Shown here: positions 1-6,409 of the stretch, piece by piece
How the letters are laid out: every line of letters starts with the position of its first letter
How positions within the stretch are numbered: the first letter of the stretch is position 1
Source of the DNA: a virus
IMG/VR virus record: IMGVR_UViG_3300026197_000002
Span: 1 to 64,000 of that record
Reading direction: 5' to 3' (one strand)
Length of the DNA: 64,000 bases
Translations under genes and position numbers: made by a program
Notes under the pieces: model-generated
What the model was told of the DNA's origin: nothing
Seen by the model: the letters and a program-made list of their open reading frames with translations, nothing else
The model's database searches: none

Positions 1-7
1 GAATAAA

Positions 8-25
8 ACGGCTTATAAGAGCCGT
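8..25 (-). terminator. Possible minus-strand terminator hairpin at the left edge
   Basis: ACGGCT at 8-13 pairs with AGCCGT at 20-25 around a 6-nt loop. Only when read on the minus strand is the hairpin followed by a T-rich tail (TTTTATTC), so it would stop leftward transcription. No minus-strand gene lies just to its right in the window, so its role is unclear. Confidence 0.35.
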
Positions 26-83
26 AGGATAAATAGTAAAAAGAAATAATCAATAACTCTTATTTACGAATTAAAGTAGGATT

Positions 84-296
84 ATGGAAAATTTATTAGG
101 TAAAATGGTACAAGTGAGAGTTCCTCTTAGGAGTAATAACTTTCCTTGTAACCCTACAAACAGGTTCACCACCGTAGTAGGTGTGTGTAAATTCATAGGA
201 GTAAATGAATTACACGGCAACTTTCAAGTTACCATAGGTAGAACTCCTATATGGTATGAAGGGTTTACATTATCTGATGTAACTCTTGTGGTTTAA
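84..296 (+). CDS. Hypothetical small protein, 70 aa
   Basis: This gene is not recognised. The product is predicted to be mostly beta strand and has two cysteines (Cys22 and Cys35). It ends in a hydrophobic Phe-Thr-Leu-Ser-Asp-Val-type strand that recalls the end of small SH3-like barrels. The ATG follows an A-rich leader (ggatt-ATG), as elsewhere here. It is the first gene of the plus-strand accessory cluster and lies 21 nt before the next gene in the same direction. Confidence 0.6.
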   Translation: MENLLGKMVQVRVPLRSNNFPCNPTNRFTTVVGVCKFIGVNELHGNFQVTIGRTPIWYEGFTLSDVTLVV

Positions 297-317
297 ATTT
301 AAAACATTATAAATTAT

Positions 318-701
318 ATGAAAATATTTGAAGAACTGATAGGTAAAACTATTAAAGAAATCAATATTAATAAAGGTTTTAATGATATTGAAGAAATAGA
401 ATTTGTTACAACTTGTGGAAACATTTATAAGATGTTTCACGAATTTGAGTGTTGTGAAGAAGTATTTATAGAAGATATATGTGGTGATTTAGAGGACTTA
501 CTATATTCACCACTCCTAACTGCAGAAATGGTGTCTAATAAAGACTTAGAATCTTATGCTTCTACAACATATACATTTTATAAGTTTGCAACAATTAATG
601 GATATGTGGACATTAGATGGTTTGGAGAGTCTAATGGTGCATATTCTGAAGAAGTGAGCTTCTACAATGTAACTGACCCTGAAAATTATTATATTATATA
701 A
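318..701 (+). CDS. Hypothetical acidic protein, 127 aa
   Basis: I do not recognise a family. The product is acidic and rich in aromatic residues. It opens with an amphipathic start (residues 1-20) followed by a strand-rich region, and four cysteines lie between residues 34 and 55 without a clean zinc-knuckle spacing. A full open frame, a start preceded by ATTAT-ATG and the same orientation as its neighbours support a real gene. It is likely cotranscribed with the small genes on either side. Confidence 0.6.
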   Translation: MKIFEELIGKTIKEININKGFNDIEEIEFVTTCGNIYKMFHEFECCEEVFIEDICGDLEDLLYSPLLTAEMVSNKDLESYASTTYTFYKFATINGYVDIRWFGESNGAYSEEVSFYNVTDPENYYII

Positions 702-713
702 CAAATTAAAACA

Positions 714-893
714 ATGAATACATCAATTTTAACATTAAGAGAAAAGCGTCAGTTTAACAAACTAATGCAAAAAGGCTACAGTCCTACTGTGGCTTTTAAA
801 ATGGTAACAAATAGGGTAGATAACTCTATTGCTACTAGACAAACCCGTAAGATTGTAGAGAGTCGTAAGAATAAGGCTACTTACAACTATTAA
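714..893 (+). CDS. Small basic protein, 59 aa
   Basis: A 60-codon frame opens at an ATG preceded by AAAACA and ends in TAA at 891-893. The product is strongly basic and helical: about ten Lys/Arg in the last 25 residues, and a central Tyr-Ser-Pro-Thr-Val-Ala-Phe-Lys-Met segment that resembles the turn of a helix-turn-helix. A DNA- or RNA-binding role is only an inference from charge. It is followed by a hairpin at 902-937. Confidence 0.55.
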   Translation: MNTSILTLREKRQFNKLMQKGYSPTVAFKMVTNRVDNSIATRQTRKIVESRKNKATYNY

Positions 894-901
894 TATTATA
901 G

Positions 902-937
902 AAACTCCTAGTTTTACCTAGTATATACTAGGGGTTT
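902..937 (+). terminator. Hairpin with nested 16-bp palindrome, probable weak terminator
   Basis: AAACTCCTAG (902-911) pairs with CTAGGGGTTT (928-937) with one G-T pair. Inside it, CCTAGTATATACTAGG (917-932) is a perfect 16-nt palindrome, so two alternative structures are possible. The following T-run is broken (TTTATGGTTT). The palindrome carries the AGTATATA sequence that recurs at other gene junctions here, so an operator role is also possible. Confidence 0.45.
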
Positions 938-964
938 ATGGTTTAACAATTAAATATATACATT

Positions 965-1210
965 GTGAAAGTAACAATTCGTAAAAACTTAAAAGATGAT
1001 GCTACAAAGTTTACCATCATAAAAGGGGATGTAAATAAAATTAATGTAGACTTTAATGATGTCTATATTAATATTAATGGTGAAGAAATATTAGTTAAAA
1101 CTAATAGACCTTCACAATTATTAACTATATTAGAATCTTATAAAGGTAATAAAGACCTCTATATCATTTGTGAGAATGATATGTTTAAAGAATTTATATT
1201 AAACAATTAA
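965..1210 (+). CDS. Hypothetical protein, 81 aa
   Basis: The frame opens with GTG at 965; no in-frame ATG offers a better start. The product alternates strands and charged turns, with a basic first ten residues and a Leu/Ile-rich second half. No domain is recognised. It is the first gene after the 902-937 hairpin and may begin a new transcript. Confidence 0.55.
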   Translation: MKVTIRKNLKDDATKFTIIKGDVNKINVDFNDVYININGEEILVKTNRPSQLLTILESYKGNKDLYIICENDMFKEFILNN

Positions 1211-1252
1211 ATATTAAAATTATAAATTTAAAACTCTTGAAAAAATATTAAA

Positions 1253-1528
1253 ATGAAAAATACAGATATAGAATTTTCAACAATTAACAAAAAGGTAAAC
1301 AAACCTTTTTATAAGGTTGCCTCTGAAATAGTTGGAGCACCAATTCAAAATATTGACATCAGAAGACATGTAGCAGATGATGTTAATTATGGTACTCTAA
1401 CTGTGTATGTATATGCAGATTTAGAGGATTGCAGATATTGGTCATTAGGTAAAGATGACAAGGCTTATAGAAATTTACCTAGTAGATTGAGTGAGTTTGA
1501 AACAATTTTAAAAGAAAAAAAAATATGA
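1253..1528 (+). CDS. Hypothetical protein, 91 aa
   Basis: The ATG follows AAATATTAAA, the A/T-rich leader typical of this genome. The middle (residues 30-60) is strand-rich with an aspartate cluster; the C-terminal 20 residues are a charged helix. It ends ATATGA, so its stop overlaps the next start by 4 nt (ATGA), which implies translational coupling. Function is unknown. Confidence 0.6.
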   Translation: MKNTDIEFSTINKKVNKPFYKVASEIVGAPIQNIDIRRHVADDVNYGTLTVYVYADLEDCRYWSLGKDDKAYRNLPSRLSEFETILKEKKI

Positions 1529-1884
1529 TAGGAGAACCAAAAAATACTAGACTAACGTTACTAGAACAATGGGGGGATGTTTCTCCATTTTCTCTTCAAA
1601 AAATTCATAAGTTTTTTAACACTTTAAATAATCTATCAATCATAGAAACCAGAAAAAGTACACTTTCTAGTACATCTATCTATGAAATGATAATAGAGTA
1701 TAAAGGTGTAAAAATAGTACTTACTCAACATCATGCCCACGTGGTAATATCAAAATTGACAAAAGATGGAGAACAATCTTTTGTTACTTCAGTTGATAAT
1801 ATGAAAGATGCGTTGATTGAAGTAGAAGAGATAGCGGCAGAAATTGAAATAGCGTATATGCAAAATTTAAAAGAAGCTATATGA
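1525..1884 (+). CDS. Hypothetical protein, 119 aa
   Basis: It overlaps the preceding and following genes by 4 nt each (ATGA), so three genes form a tightly coupled set. The product has a helical N-terminus, a central beta segment with a Gln-His-His-Ala-His patch near residues 72-76, and an acidic C-terminal helix of about 35 residues. The histidine patch could bind metal, but no family is recognised. Confidence 0.6.
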   Translation: MIGEPKNTRLTLLEQWGDVSPFSLQKIHKFFNTLNNLSIIETRKSTLSSTSIYEMIIEYKGVKIVLTQHHAHVVISKLTKDGEQSFVTSVDNMKDALIEVEEIAAEIEIAYMQNLKEAI

Positions 1885-2387
1885 AAGTATATAAGCAAAT
1901 GCTCTTAAACGGTGGAGAAGATAGAACTGCCGTAATAAATTTAAGAGAGGAGGTAAAAGAAATTGGTGAGTTTTTAAAAAATATAGAAACTTACTTAAAA
2001 ACTCTTTATATTAAGCAGCAACCTTTCCGTGGAAATAAATATTCACTAGATGAGTATTTTGGTACTTTAGATAGGTACAATCAAGTAAATACAATAGATG
2101 AATATTATTGGTGGGAGAAAAAGTTTCCCCTTTGGTGTAATTATGAAAATATAAAGAAGGTAAACTATAACAAAATTGAATTTGTAATGTTTCCTACAGA
2201 TACTCTTAAAAAATTTACAGAAAGTGATATAGTATTACCCTTTGTAAAAAGGGTACAGCTTGTGACTATTTTTTCTAAACCTCATATTGATAGAATATAT
2301 AAGGAAAATAAGGAAAAAATAGTAAAAAAGGTAGCACCCAATGCAGTAATAGAAGTGCTTGAGTTTGATATGTATATAAATAAATAA
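1881..2387 (+). CDS. Hypothetical protein, 168 aa
   Basis: This is the last gene of the ATGA-coupled trio starting at 1253. Residues 15-45 look like an amphipathic helix, the centre is rich in aromatics (Tyr-Tyr-Trp-Trp), and the C-terminal third has Lys-rich and hydrophobic stretches. I recognise no domain. The gene is followed by degraded sequence (2388-2496) rather than another coupled gene. Confidence 0.6.
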   Translation: MKVYKQMLLNGGEDRTAVINLREEVKEIGEFLKNIETYLKTLYIKQQPFRGNKYSLDEYFGTLDRYNQVNTIDEYYWWEKKFPLWCNYENIKKVNYNKIEFVMFPTDTLKKFTESDIVLPFVKRVQLVTIFSKPHIDRIYKENKEKIVKKVAPNAVIEVLEFDMYINK

Positions 2388-2396
2388 AAAACAAAA

Positions 2397-2492
2397 GACA
2401 GTGGGAAAATAGTTACCCACAATGGCAAATTCCATTTAGACGAGGTAATGGCAGTAGCTATTCTTTTTAGGTATGTGGACAATAAACAATAG
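2397..2492 (+). pseudogene. Fragment of a MYG1-like (DHH superfamily) gene
   Basis: The frame 2397-2492 translates to about 31 residues containing Ile-Val-Thr-His-Asn-Gly-Lys-Phe-His-Leu-Asp-Glu-Val, then Ala-Val-Ala-Ile-Leu. This matches the N-terminal signature of the MYG1/UPF0160 family (THNGxFHxDExxA), putative DHH-type phosphoesterases or exonucleases. The frame has no in-frame start codon upstream (the expected Met position reads Gly) and stops at TAG after 29-31 codons, while the family is usually about 300 residues. It is therefore a decayed remnant. Confidence 0.6.
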
Positions 2493-2496
2493 AAAA

Positions 2497-2700
2497 ATGA
2501 GCAAAAAATTAAATGAGTTACAAGAATCAATACCTGATGAAGCACTTATAAAAGAAGCAGAAAAGCAGATATTTGAACTTGCACGCACAGGCGGAAAAAG
2601 CCATAAAATGTGCGTACCCCCAATGCCTGATGATACAGATATGATATTGAGTGAACTTGTTAGAAGATATAAAAAAGCAATAGACCTAGCATCTGTATGA
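2497..2700 (+). CDS. Hypothetical small protein, 67 aa
   Basis: I chose the ATG at 2497 rather than 2473, because the extra eight codons lie inside the MYG1-like remnant and the 2497 ATG has the A-rich leader AGAAAA. The product is helical with a central Gly-Gly-Lys-Ser-His-Lys-Met-Cys-Val-Pro-Pro loop followed by a Pro-Asp-Asp-Thr-Asp motif. Similar short proteins occur in many phages without known function. A strong terminator follows 5 nt after the stop. Confidence 0.6.
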   Translation: MSKKLNELQESIPDEALIKEAEKQIFELARTGGKSHKMCVPPMPDDTDMILSELVRRYKKAIDLASV

Positions 2701-2705
2701 ACGCA

Positions 2706-2737
2706 AACCTCTACAATTAATTTTGTAGAGGTTTTTT
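2706..2737 (+). terminator. Rho-independent terminator
   Basis: AACCTCTACAA (2706-2716) pairs perfectly with TTGTAGAGGTT (2723-2733) over 11 bp with a 6-nt loop, followed directly by a T-run to 2737. It closes the 84-2700 gene set. Confidence 0.8.
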
Positions 2738-2742
2738 AACAT

Positions 2743-2838
2743 TTAAAAAATGGTGAATATTATGATGCTTACCGTGAAGATGACATACAACAGGATGTTC
2801 ATTGTAACGTTGATGAGTCTAATGTAGAAGAGATGTAA
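2743..2838 (+). pseudogene. 5'-truncated copy of the gene at 5213-5401
   Basis: The frame encodes Leu-Lys-Asn-Gly-Glu-Tyr-Tyr-Asp, then Asp-Val-His-Cys, closely matching the last 30 residues of the intact 62-residue protein at 5213-5401 at both DNA and protein level. The rest of the gene is missing: homology starts just after the terminator at 2706-2737, with no start codon. It is a duplicated remnant. Confidence 0.75.
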
Positions 2839-2878
2839 TAACTTATTAAACAAAAAAAGGTAGATTAAGTGGAATAAA

Positions 2879-2923
2879 GGCTAACACAGCACTTACTCTT
2901 CTATATTTTATACTGTGTTAGCC
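2879..2923 (+). promoter_or_regulatory. Long-loop hairpin in the leader of the 2936 gene
   Basis: GGCTAACACAG (2879-2889) and CTGTGTTAGCC (2913-2923) form a perfect 11-bp stem around a 23-nt loop. It ends 12 nt before the ATG at 2936 and has no T-run suited to termination. Its position suggests a leader element controlling translation or RNA stability. Confidence 0.45.
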
Positions 2924-2935
2924 AAAATTTTAATT

Positions 2936-3151
2936 ATGAGAAAAATTATTGAACAACTAAAAGAACAAAAAGAAAAAGTAGAAAAAACTTTTATAAAGAA
3001 TTGCTTAATTAAAAGGGCATCTCCTGTAATTTCTTCAATACCTGACACGGATTCATATTTAGAAGAAATACATGAATTAAACCAAGCTATAAGTATTTTA
3101 GAAAAAGAAGACCACCGAGCTTGCAAAGATGTTGTTTCAAATAATGGTTAA
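2936..3151 (+). CDS. Hypothetical coiled-coil protein, 71 aa
   Basis: I chose the ATG at 2936, which has the genome's usual TTTTAATT-ATG leader. A GTG at 2915 is in frame but lies inside the stem of the 2879-2923 hairpin. The product is highly charged, with a Lys/Glu-rich helix over residues 1-25 and another near residues 40-58, so a short antiparallel coiled coil is likely. No family is recognised. Confidence 0.55.
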   Translation: MRKIIEQLKEQKEKVEKTFIKNCLIKRASPVISSIPDTDSYLEEIHELNQAISILEKEDHRACKDVVSNNG

Positions 3152-3192
3152 GTGTATGAACTGATTTTTAATATTTAAAAAATATAAAACTT

Positions 3193-3495
3193 ATGGAAGT
3201 AATATATTTAATTACATCACAAAGTATTACAGATAAATCTAGGGAAAACCTGAAACACGTAGGTACTCCTAGATATTTGGAGGAAGATTACGTAGAACTA
3301 TATCTAAGAATTTATAAAAATTCTATGAAACCATCAGATATAGTTAAGTTACATAAAATTATTAATAATAATAAGATTGTTATTATTGATAAAATTATGT
3401 TAGATATATTATGTAAATTATCAGGTAGCTTCTATGCTATTGAGTATGATGATTATCTTATGTTAAATTATAATACTAATAAATTGATATTATGA
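3193..3495 (+). CDS. Hypothetical protein, 100 aa
   Basis: An intact frame with the leader AAAACTT-ATG. The product mixes beta strands and helices, with an Asn-Asn-Asn-Lys-Ile-Val-Ile-Ile-Asp segment near residues 54-62. No motif ties it to a family. It ends TTATGA, overlapping a 14-codon mini-ORF by 4 nt. Confidence 0.55.
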   Translation: MEVIYLITSQSITDKSRENLKHVGTPRYLEEDYVELYLRIYKNSMKPSDIVKLHKIINNNKIVIIDKIMLDILCKLSGSFYAIEYDDYLMLNYNTNKLIL

Positions 3496-3536
3496 AACTG
3501 ACAATTAAAAAGTTTAACGAAGTAAAAAAGAAATAA
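3492..3536 (+). pseudogene. Tiny ORF, 14 aa, possibly a frameshifted remnant
   Basis: ATG at 3492 overlaps the previous stop (ATGA). The 14-codon frame passes through A AAA AAG (3524-3530). In the -1 frame, coding-like sequence continues (Glu-Ile-Asn-Glu-Val-Ile-Lys-Thr-Phe-Asn-Glu) to a TAA ending at 3571, after the next gene has started. It is either a small gene broken by a 1-nt change or a short peptide that uses frameshifting. The evidence is thin. Confidence 0.3.
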
Positions 3537-3557
3537 ATGAAGTAATAAAAACCTTTA

Positions 3558-4379
3558 ATGAAAAATATTAAAATGATTGAAAAAATAAAAGACCTGCTTT
3601 TTTCAGGAGATTCACAAAATATAGAACTCGCTAAACAGCTTGCTGAGAAATTGCCTGATATAAAAAAATACATTGGTAAACTTGAAAAGTTGGCTAAACA
3701 ACTGAATATAAACTTTATTCAGTTATCTCAAGATGACTTAAGGTTATCAAAAAAAAACTTAACCACTTTACCAAGTGAAATTGGTTTACTTAAACATTTA
3801 AAAATTATTTATTTAGGACACAATCGGATAACAAGTTTACCCAAAGAAATCGGAGATTTAAAGAATTTGGAGTATTTGTGTTTAAAAAATAACCATATCA
3901 CAACTTTACCTAAAGAAATTGGCGATTTAACAAAACTAGAAAAGCTAAATTTGAAACATAACCAACTTTCAGCATTACCTGAAGAAATAGGCAACTTAAA
4001 AAATTTAAAAGTTTTAAGGCTAAATAAAAACAAAATTGCAAGCCTACCAAAAGAAATTGGTAAATTACTGAATTTGGAGTGGTTACTTTTAAATAATAAT
4101 CAACTTTCAAAATTACCAAAAGAAATATGCAATTTAAAAAGTTTAAAAGGTTTAGATTTATTTAGTAATCAAATTACAAACTTCCCCAAAGGAATTGACA
4201 AATTAAGTAATTTAGAAAAGCTAGATTTTGAAAAGAATGAATTTACAAGTTTGCCTAAGGAAATTGAAAAGTTAGAGAAATTGAGAATATTTTTATTTCA
4301 ACAAAATTACTTAGATTGGAAAGAAGAAGATTGGAAAAAGCACCTTTGGCTAACCTGGCAAAGAGGGAGAATAAAATAA
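3558..4379 (+). CDS. Leucine-rich repeat protein, 273 aa
   Basis: From about residue 60 the protein consists of eight or nine repeats of 23 residues with the pattern LPxEIGxLxxLxxLxLxxNxI, the bacterial leucine-rich-repeat type that folds into a solenoid used for protein binding. Residues 10-35 form a separate module (Leu-Phe-Ser-Gly-Asp-Ser-Gln-Asn-Ile-Glu-Leu) that I recall at the start of many Bacteroidota repeat proteins. The same module begins the Gly/Tyr-repeat protein at 25937. There is no signal peptide, so it probably acts in the cytoplasm. The target is unknown; acquisition from a host is plausible. Confidence 0.85.
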   Translation: MKNIKMIEKIKDLLFSGDSQNIELAKQLAEKLPDIKKYIGKLEKLAKQLNINFIQLSQDDLRLSKKNLTTLPSEIGLLKHLKIIYLGHNRITSLPKEIGDLKNLEYLCLKNNHITTLPKEIGDLTKLEKLNLKHNQLSALPEEIGNLKNLKVLRLNKNKIASLPKEIGKLLNLEWLLLNNNQLSKLPKEICNLKSLKGLDLFSNQITNFPKGIDKLSNLEKLDFEKNEFTSLPKEIEKLEKLRIFLFQQNYLDWKEEDWKKHLWLTWQRGRIK

Positions 4380-4391
4380 ATTAAACATATT

Positions 4392-4643
4392 ATGAAAAGA
4401 AGGACTTATATAATCTGTTATGATTATAGGAATCTTAACAGAATGTTAAAAATACTTAAAGATATTGAAAAAAGTATTAGAAATAATACTTTTCAAATAG
4501 AAGAAGAATTGTTTTTAAAAAACATTTTTTGGGATAGAGATGTATATCAAGAGTATCCTAAAAGAGAACGACAAGAAATGTGTAAAGAAATTGCACACAA
4601 CTTGTTAAAATTACGTAAAAACTTAAACACAAAAGCAAAATGA
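4392..4643 (+). CDS. Hypothetical basic protein, 83 aa
   Basis: The product is lysine/arginine-rich and largely helical after a short strand (Tyr-Ile-Ile-Cys-Tyr-Asp-Tyr). It starts 12 nt after the leucine-rich-repeat gene and overlaps the next gene by 4 nt (ATGA). No family is recognised. Confidence 0.55.
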   Translation: MKRRTYIICYDYRNLNRMLKILKDIEKSIRNNTFQIEEELFLKNIFWDRDVYQEYPKRERQEMCKEIAHNLLKLRKNLNTKAK

Positions 4644-4957
4644 TAATATATATTGTAATAATTGTATCATTTACCATAGTATTAATAGGAATACTTAATG
4701 GTATTAAACAAGATATAGATGAAAAGAAAAATTTGTATCTTATAAGCAAGACTTTTTTAGATAATAATTGGGATGGTGATAAATATAGGTGGACTAAACC
4801 TCATATTATTCTTCTCATTACTAAAATTGAAAATGACACTATAACATATAATGTCATTACTCCATTAGGGAGGTTAATAGATGAGAAAATACACATTAAA
4901 GATATTAAATCTTTACATAATTATATTAATAATAGATTCAAAAATATAATTATATGA
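4640..4957 (+). CDS. Hypothetical single-pass membrane protein, 105 aa
   Basis: Residues 1-18 are almost purely hydrophobic (Ile/Val/Phe/Leu), followed by charged residues (Lys-Gln-Asp-Ile-Asp-Glu-Lys-Lys). This suggests an N-terminal membrane anchor or uncleaved signal with a soluble C-terminal domain of about 80 residues. The gene is coupled by ATGA overlaps to the genes before and after. Function is unknown. Confidence 0.55.
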   Translation: MIIYIVIIVSFTIVLIGILNGIKQDIDEKKNLYLISKTFLDNNWDGDKYRWTKPHIILLITKIENDTITYNVITPLGRLIDEKIHIKDIKSLHNYINNRFKNIII

Positions 4958-5220
4958 GTAAGCCTAAAATCTTAAAGGAAAAGGAGTTTATAGATTTGTG
5001 TAATGTTGCAGATTCAGAATGGTATAATAATAATTGTGGTAACTGTAATCACAATCTTGCTATTTTTCCTATATCTGAATATAGAGAATACTTAAAATAT
5101 GGAGATTGTGGCTCATACATGAGTTATGGCATATTTAAACTAAAAGATTTGGATAGAGTTAGTTTTAAAAATGGTAGAATAACTAATTGTACTAAAATAA
5201 ACAAAAGAAATAATGGGTAA
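4954..5220 (+). CDS. Hypothetical Cys-rich protein, 88 aa
   Basis: Residues 29-33 read Cys-Gly-Asn-Cys-Asn and further cysteines lie at about residues 16 and 52, which could form a metal site, although the spacing is not a standard ribbon. The C-terminal segment (Phe-Lys-Leu-Lys-Asp-Leu-Asp-Arg-Val-Ser-Phe-Lys-Asn-Gly) is nearly identical to the end of the unrelated coiled-coil protein at 6406-6807. It overlaps its neighbours by 4 and 8 nt. Confidence 0.55.
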   Translation: MSKPKILKEKEFIDLCNVADSEWYNNNCGNCNHNLAIFPISEYREYLKYGDCGSYMSYGIFKLKDLDRVSFKNGRITNCTKINKRNNG

Positions 5221-5401
5221 CTACAAAATAACAAGATGGGAACAAGTATGGGTAAAATACTCATATTATGTAAACGCCCCAAATTTAGAAACGGCAAAAA
5301 ACAAGTTAAAAAATGGTGAGTATTATGATTCTCAACGTGAAGAAGATACAGAGCAGGATGTTCATTGTAAAATAGATGAACCTAATGTAAAAGAATTATG
5401 A
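5213..5401 (+). CDS. Small protein, 62 aa, possibly DpnD/PcfM-like
   Basis: The layout, a beta strand with Trp-Glu-Gln-Val-Trp, a second strand, an Ala-x-x-Leu-Glu-x-Ala-Lys helix, then an acidic tail, resembles the short DpnD/PcfM-like proteins seen on mobile elements. This is recall rather than a match I could test. A 5'-truncated copy of this gene lies at 2743-2838. Its stop overlaps the next start (ATGA at 5398). Confidence 0.55.
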   Translation: MGNYKITRWEQVWVKYSYYVNAPNLETAKNKLKNGEYYDSQREEDTEQDVHCKIDEPNVKEL

Positions 5402-5469
5402 TAATAATATTAATTATCTATGGATATGTTACATATATGTTCATTAGATATAACTTATTAAAAAAATGA
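5398..5469 (+). CDS. Membrane miniprotein, 23 aa
   Basis: ATG at 5398 overlaps the stop of the gene before it by 4 nt (ATGA), and its TGA overlaps the ATG of the gene after it by 4 nt (ATGA at 5466). The 23 residues are one hydrophobic segment (Met-Ile-Ile-Ile-Leu-Ile-Ile-Tyr) with a basic end (Leu-Leu-Lys-Lys), fitting a one-pass membrane peptide with an inside C-terminus. The exact fit between two coupled genes argues for translation. Function is unknown. Confidence 0.5.
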   Translation: MIIILIIYGYVTYMFIRYNLLKK

Positions 5470-6080
5470 AAATGAAAATAGTATTAAACAAATTAAAAAA
5501 GTTATATGATACACTAAATTATATAACAGACTACTGTAATCTCCCAGATAAAATAGGAGAACATAGACCTATTTGGATAGCAGGTGGTAGTATTGTAGAT
5601 TCTCTAAATAATATAAAATTTAGAGATGTTGATATTTACTGTATCAATAAAGATATATATGACAAGATTAATAAAAGATTAAAAAATAACTTTAAAAAAT
5701 ACGAAACTTCTTATTGCACAGGTTACAGTATAAATAATATTTTTATTGATATAATATATAATGAAAATAATAGCATAGAAGAATTATTTGAAACATTTGA
5801 TTTTAATTGTTGTAAAATAGCACTTACTTTAGATGAGATAATAACAGGAGATACTAATGTTTTATATCAAATAGAGAATAAGATATTAGAAGTTGATATG
5901 GCTCACATCAATAAGTGGATAAATCGTAATACTTGCAATAGAATTAAAAAGTATTATAATAAAGGTTTTCAATTTATGAAAATTGAAGAATTGCAAAAAA
6001 TAATGTTAGAAATAACAGATAAAATACATTACAATAGTTTTATCACCAATCATAGTGATTACACAAATTATAAAATATAA
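5466..6080 (+). CDS. Nucleotidyltransferase-fold protein, 204 aa
   Basis: Residues 35-60 carry the signature of the Pol-beta-like nucleotidyltransferase superfamily: Ala-Gly-Gly-Ser, about 12 residues, then Asp-Val-Asp-Ile-Tyr, where the two aspartates bind metal. A third acidic position may be Ile-Asp-Ile-Ile near residue 94. Related small proteins occur widely in phages, but their substrates (tRNA ends, nucleotides or antitoxin-like targets) are unknown. A second protein with the same type of motif is at 12276. Confidence 0.6.
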   Translation: MKMKIVLNKLKKLYDTLNYITDYCNLPDKIGEHRPIWIAGGSIVDSLNNIKFRDVDIYCINKDIYDKINKRLKNNFKKYETSYCTGYSINNIFIDIIYNENNSIEELFETFDFNCCKIALTLDEIITGDTNVLYQIENKILEVDMAHINKWINRNTCNRIKKYYNKGFQFMKIEELQKIMLEITDKIHYNSFITNHSDYTNYKI

Positions 6081-6086
6081 ATAATT

Positions 6087-6254
6087 ATGGAGTACTTAAT
6101 AATAGCAGCAACAATAGGTCTTATAGCAGGAGCTATACAAAAAGACCATTTAGATAAATTGAAAAAAGATAGATTAGAATCATTAAGGTTCTACTATGAT
6201 GACCTATCTTATAAAGAAATGGAACAAGAATACTATTTATCATGTATATATTAA
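6087..6254 (+). CDS. Small membrane protein, 55 aa
   Basis: The frame starts at an ATG with the leader ATAATT. Residues 3-17 form a hydrophobic helix with Gly/Ala (Leu-Ile-Ile-Ala-Ala-Thr-Ile-Gly-Leu-Ile-Ala-Gly), followed by a charged helix and an acidic, Tyr-rich end. This suggests an N-terminally anchored peptide. It overlaps the next gene by 13 nt. Confidence 0.5.
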   Translation: MEYLIIAATIGLIAGAIQKDHLDKLKKDRLESLRFYYDDLSYKEMEQEYYLSCIY

Positions 6255-6409
6255 CAATTAAGAACGTAATAGCAGGCTTCTATAAAACTAAGCCTAACAT
6301 TAAAGATATTAGGAATACCTTGTTAAATACAGGTATTCCTCTGGAAGATTCTAAATTAGTTAGTATATTACAAGGGATAAATAACAAATATAATATTGAA
6401 GAATTATGA
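6242..6409 (+). CDS. Hypothetical small protein, 55 aa
   Basis: ATG at 6242 lies inside the end of the preceding gene, and the stop overlaps the next start by 4 nt (ATGA at 6406). The product is basic at its N-terminus (Ile-Lys-Asn-Val-Ile-Ala-Gly-Phe-Tyr-Lys) and otherwise helical. No family is recognised. Overlap with both neighbours supports translation. Confidence 0.5.
   Translation: MYILTIKNVIAGFYKTKPNIKDIRNTLLNTGIPLEDSKLVSILQGINNKYNIEEL

Noticed and set aside
2235-2545. Minus-strand open frames of 66 and 87 codons
   Set aside because: They lie antisense to the plus-strand genes at 1881 and 2497 and show only the hydrophobic, Phe-rich composition typical of antisense A/T-rich DNA.
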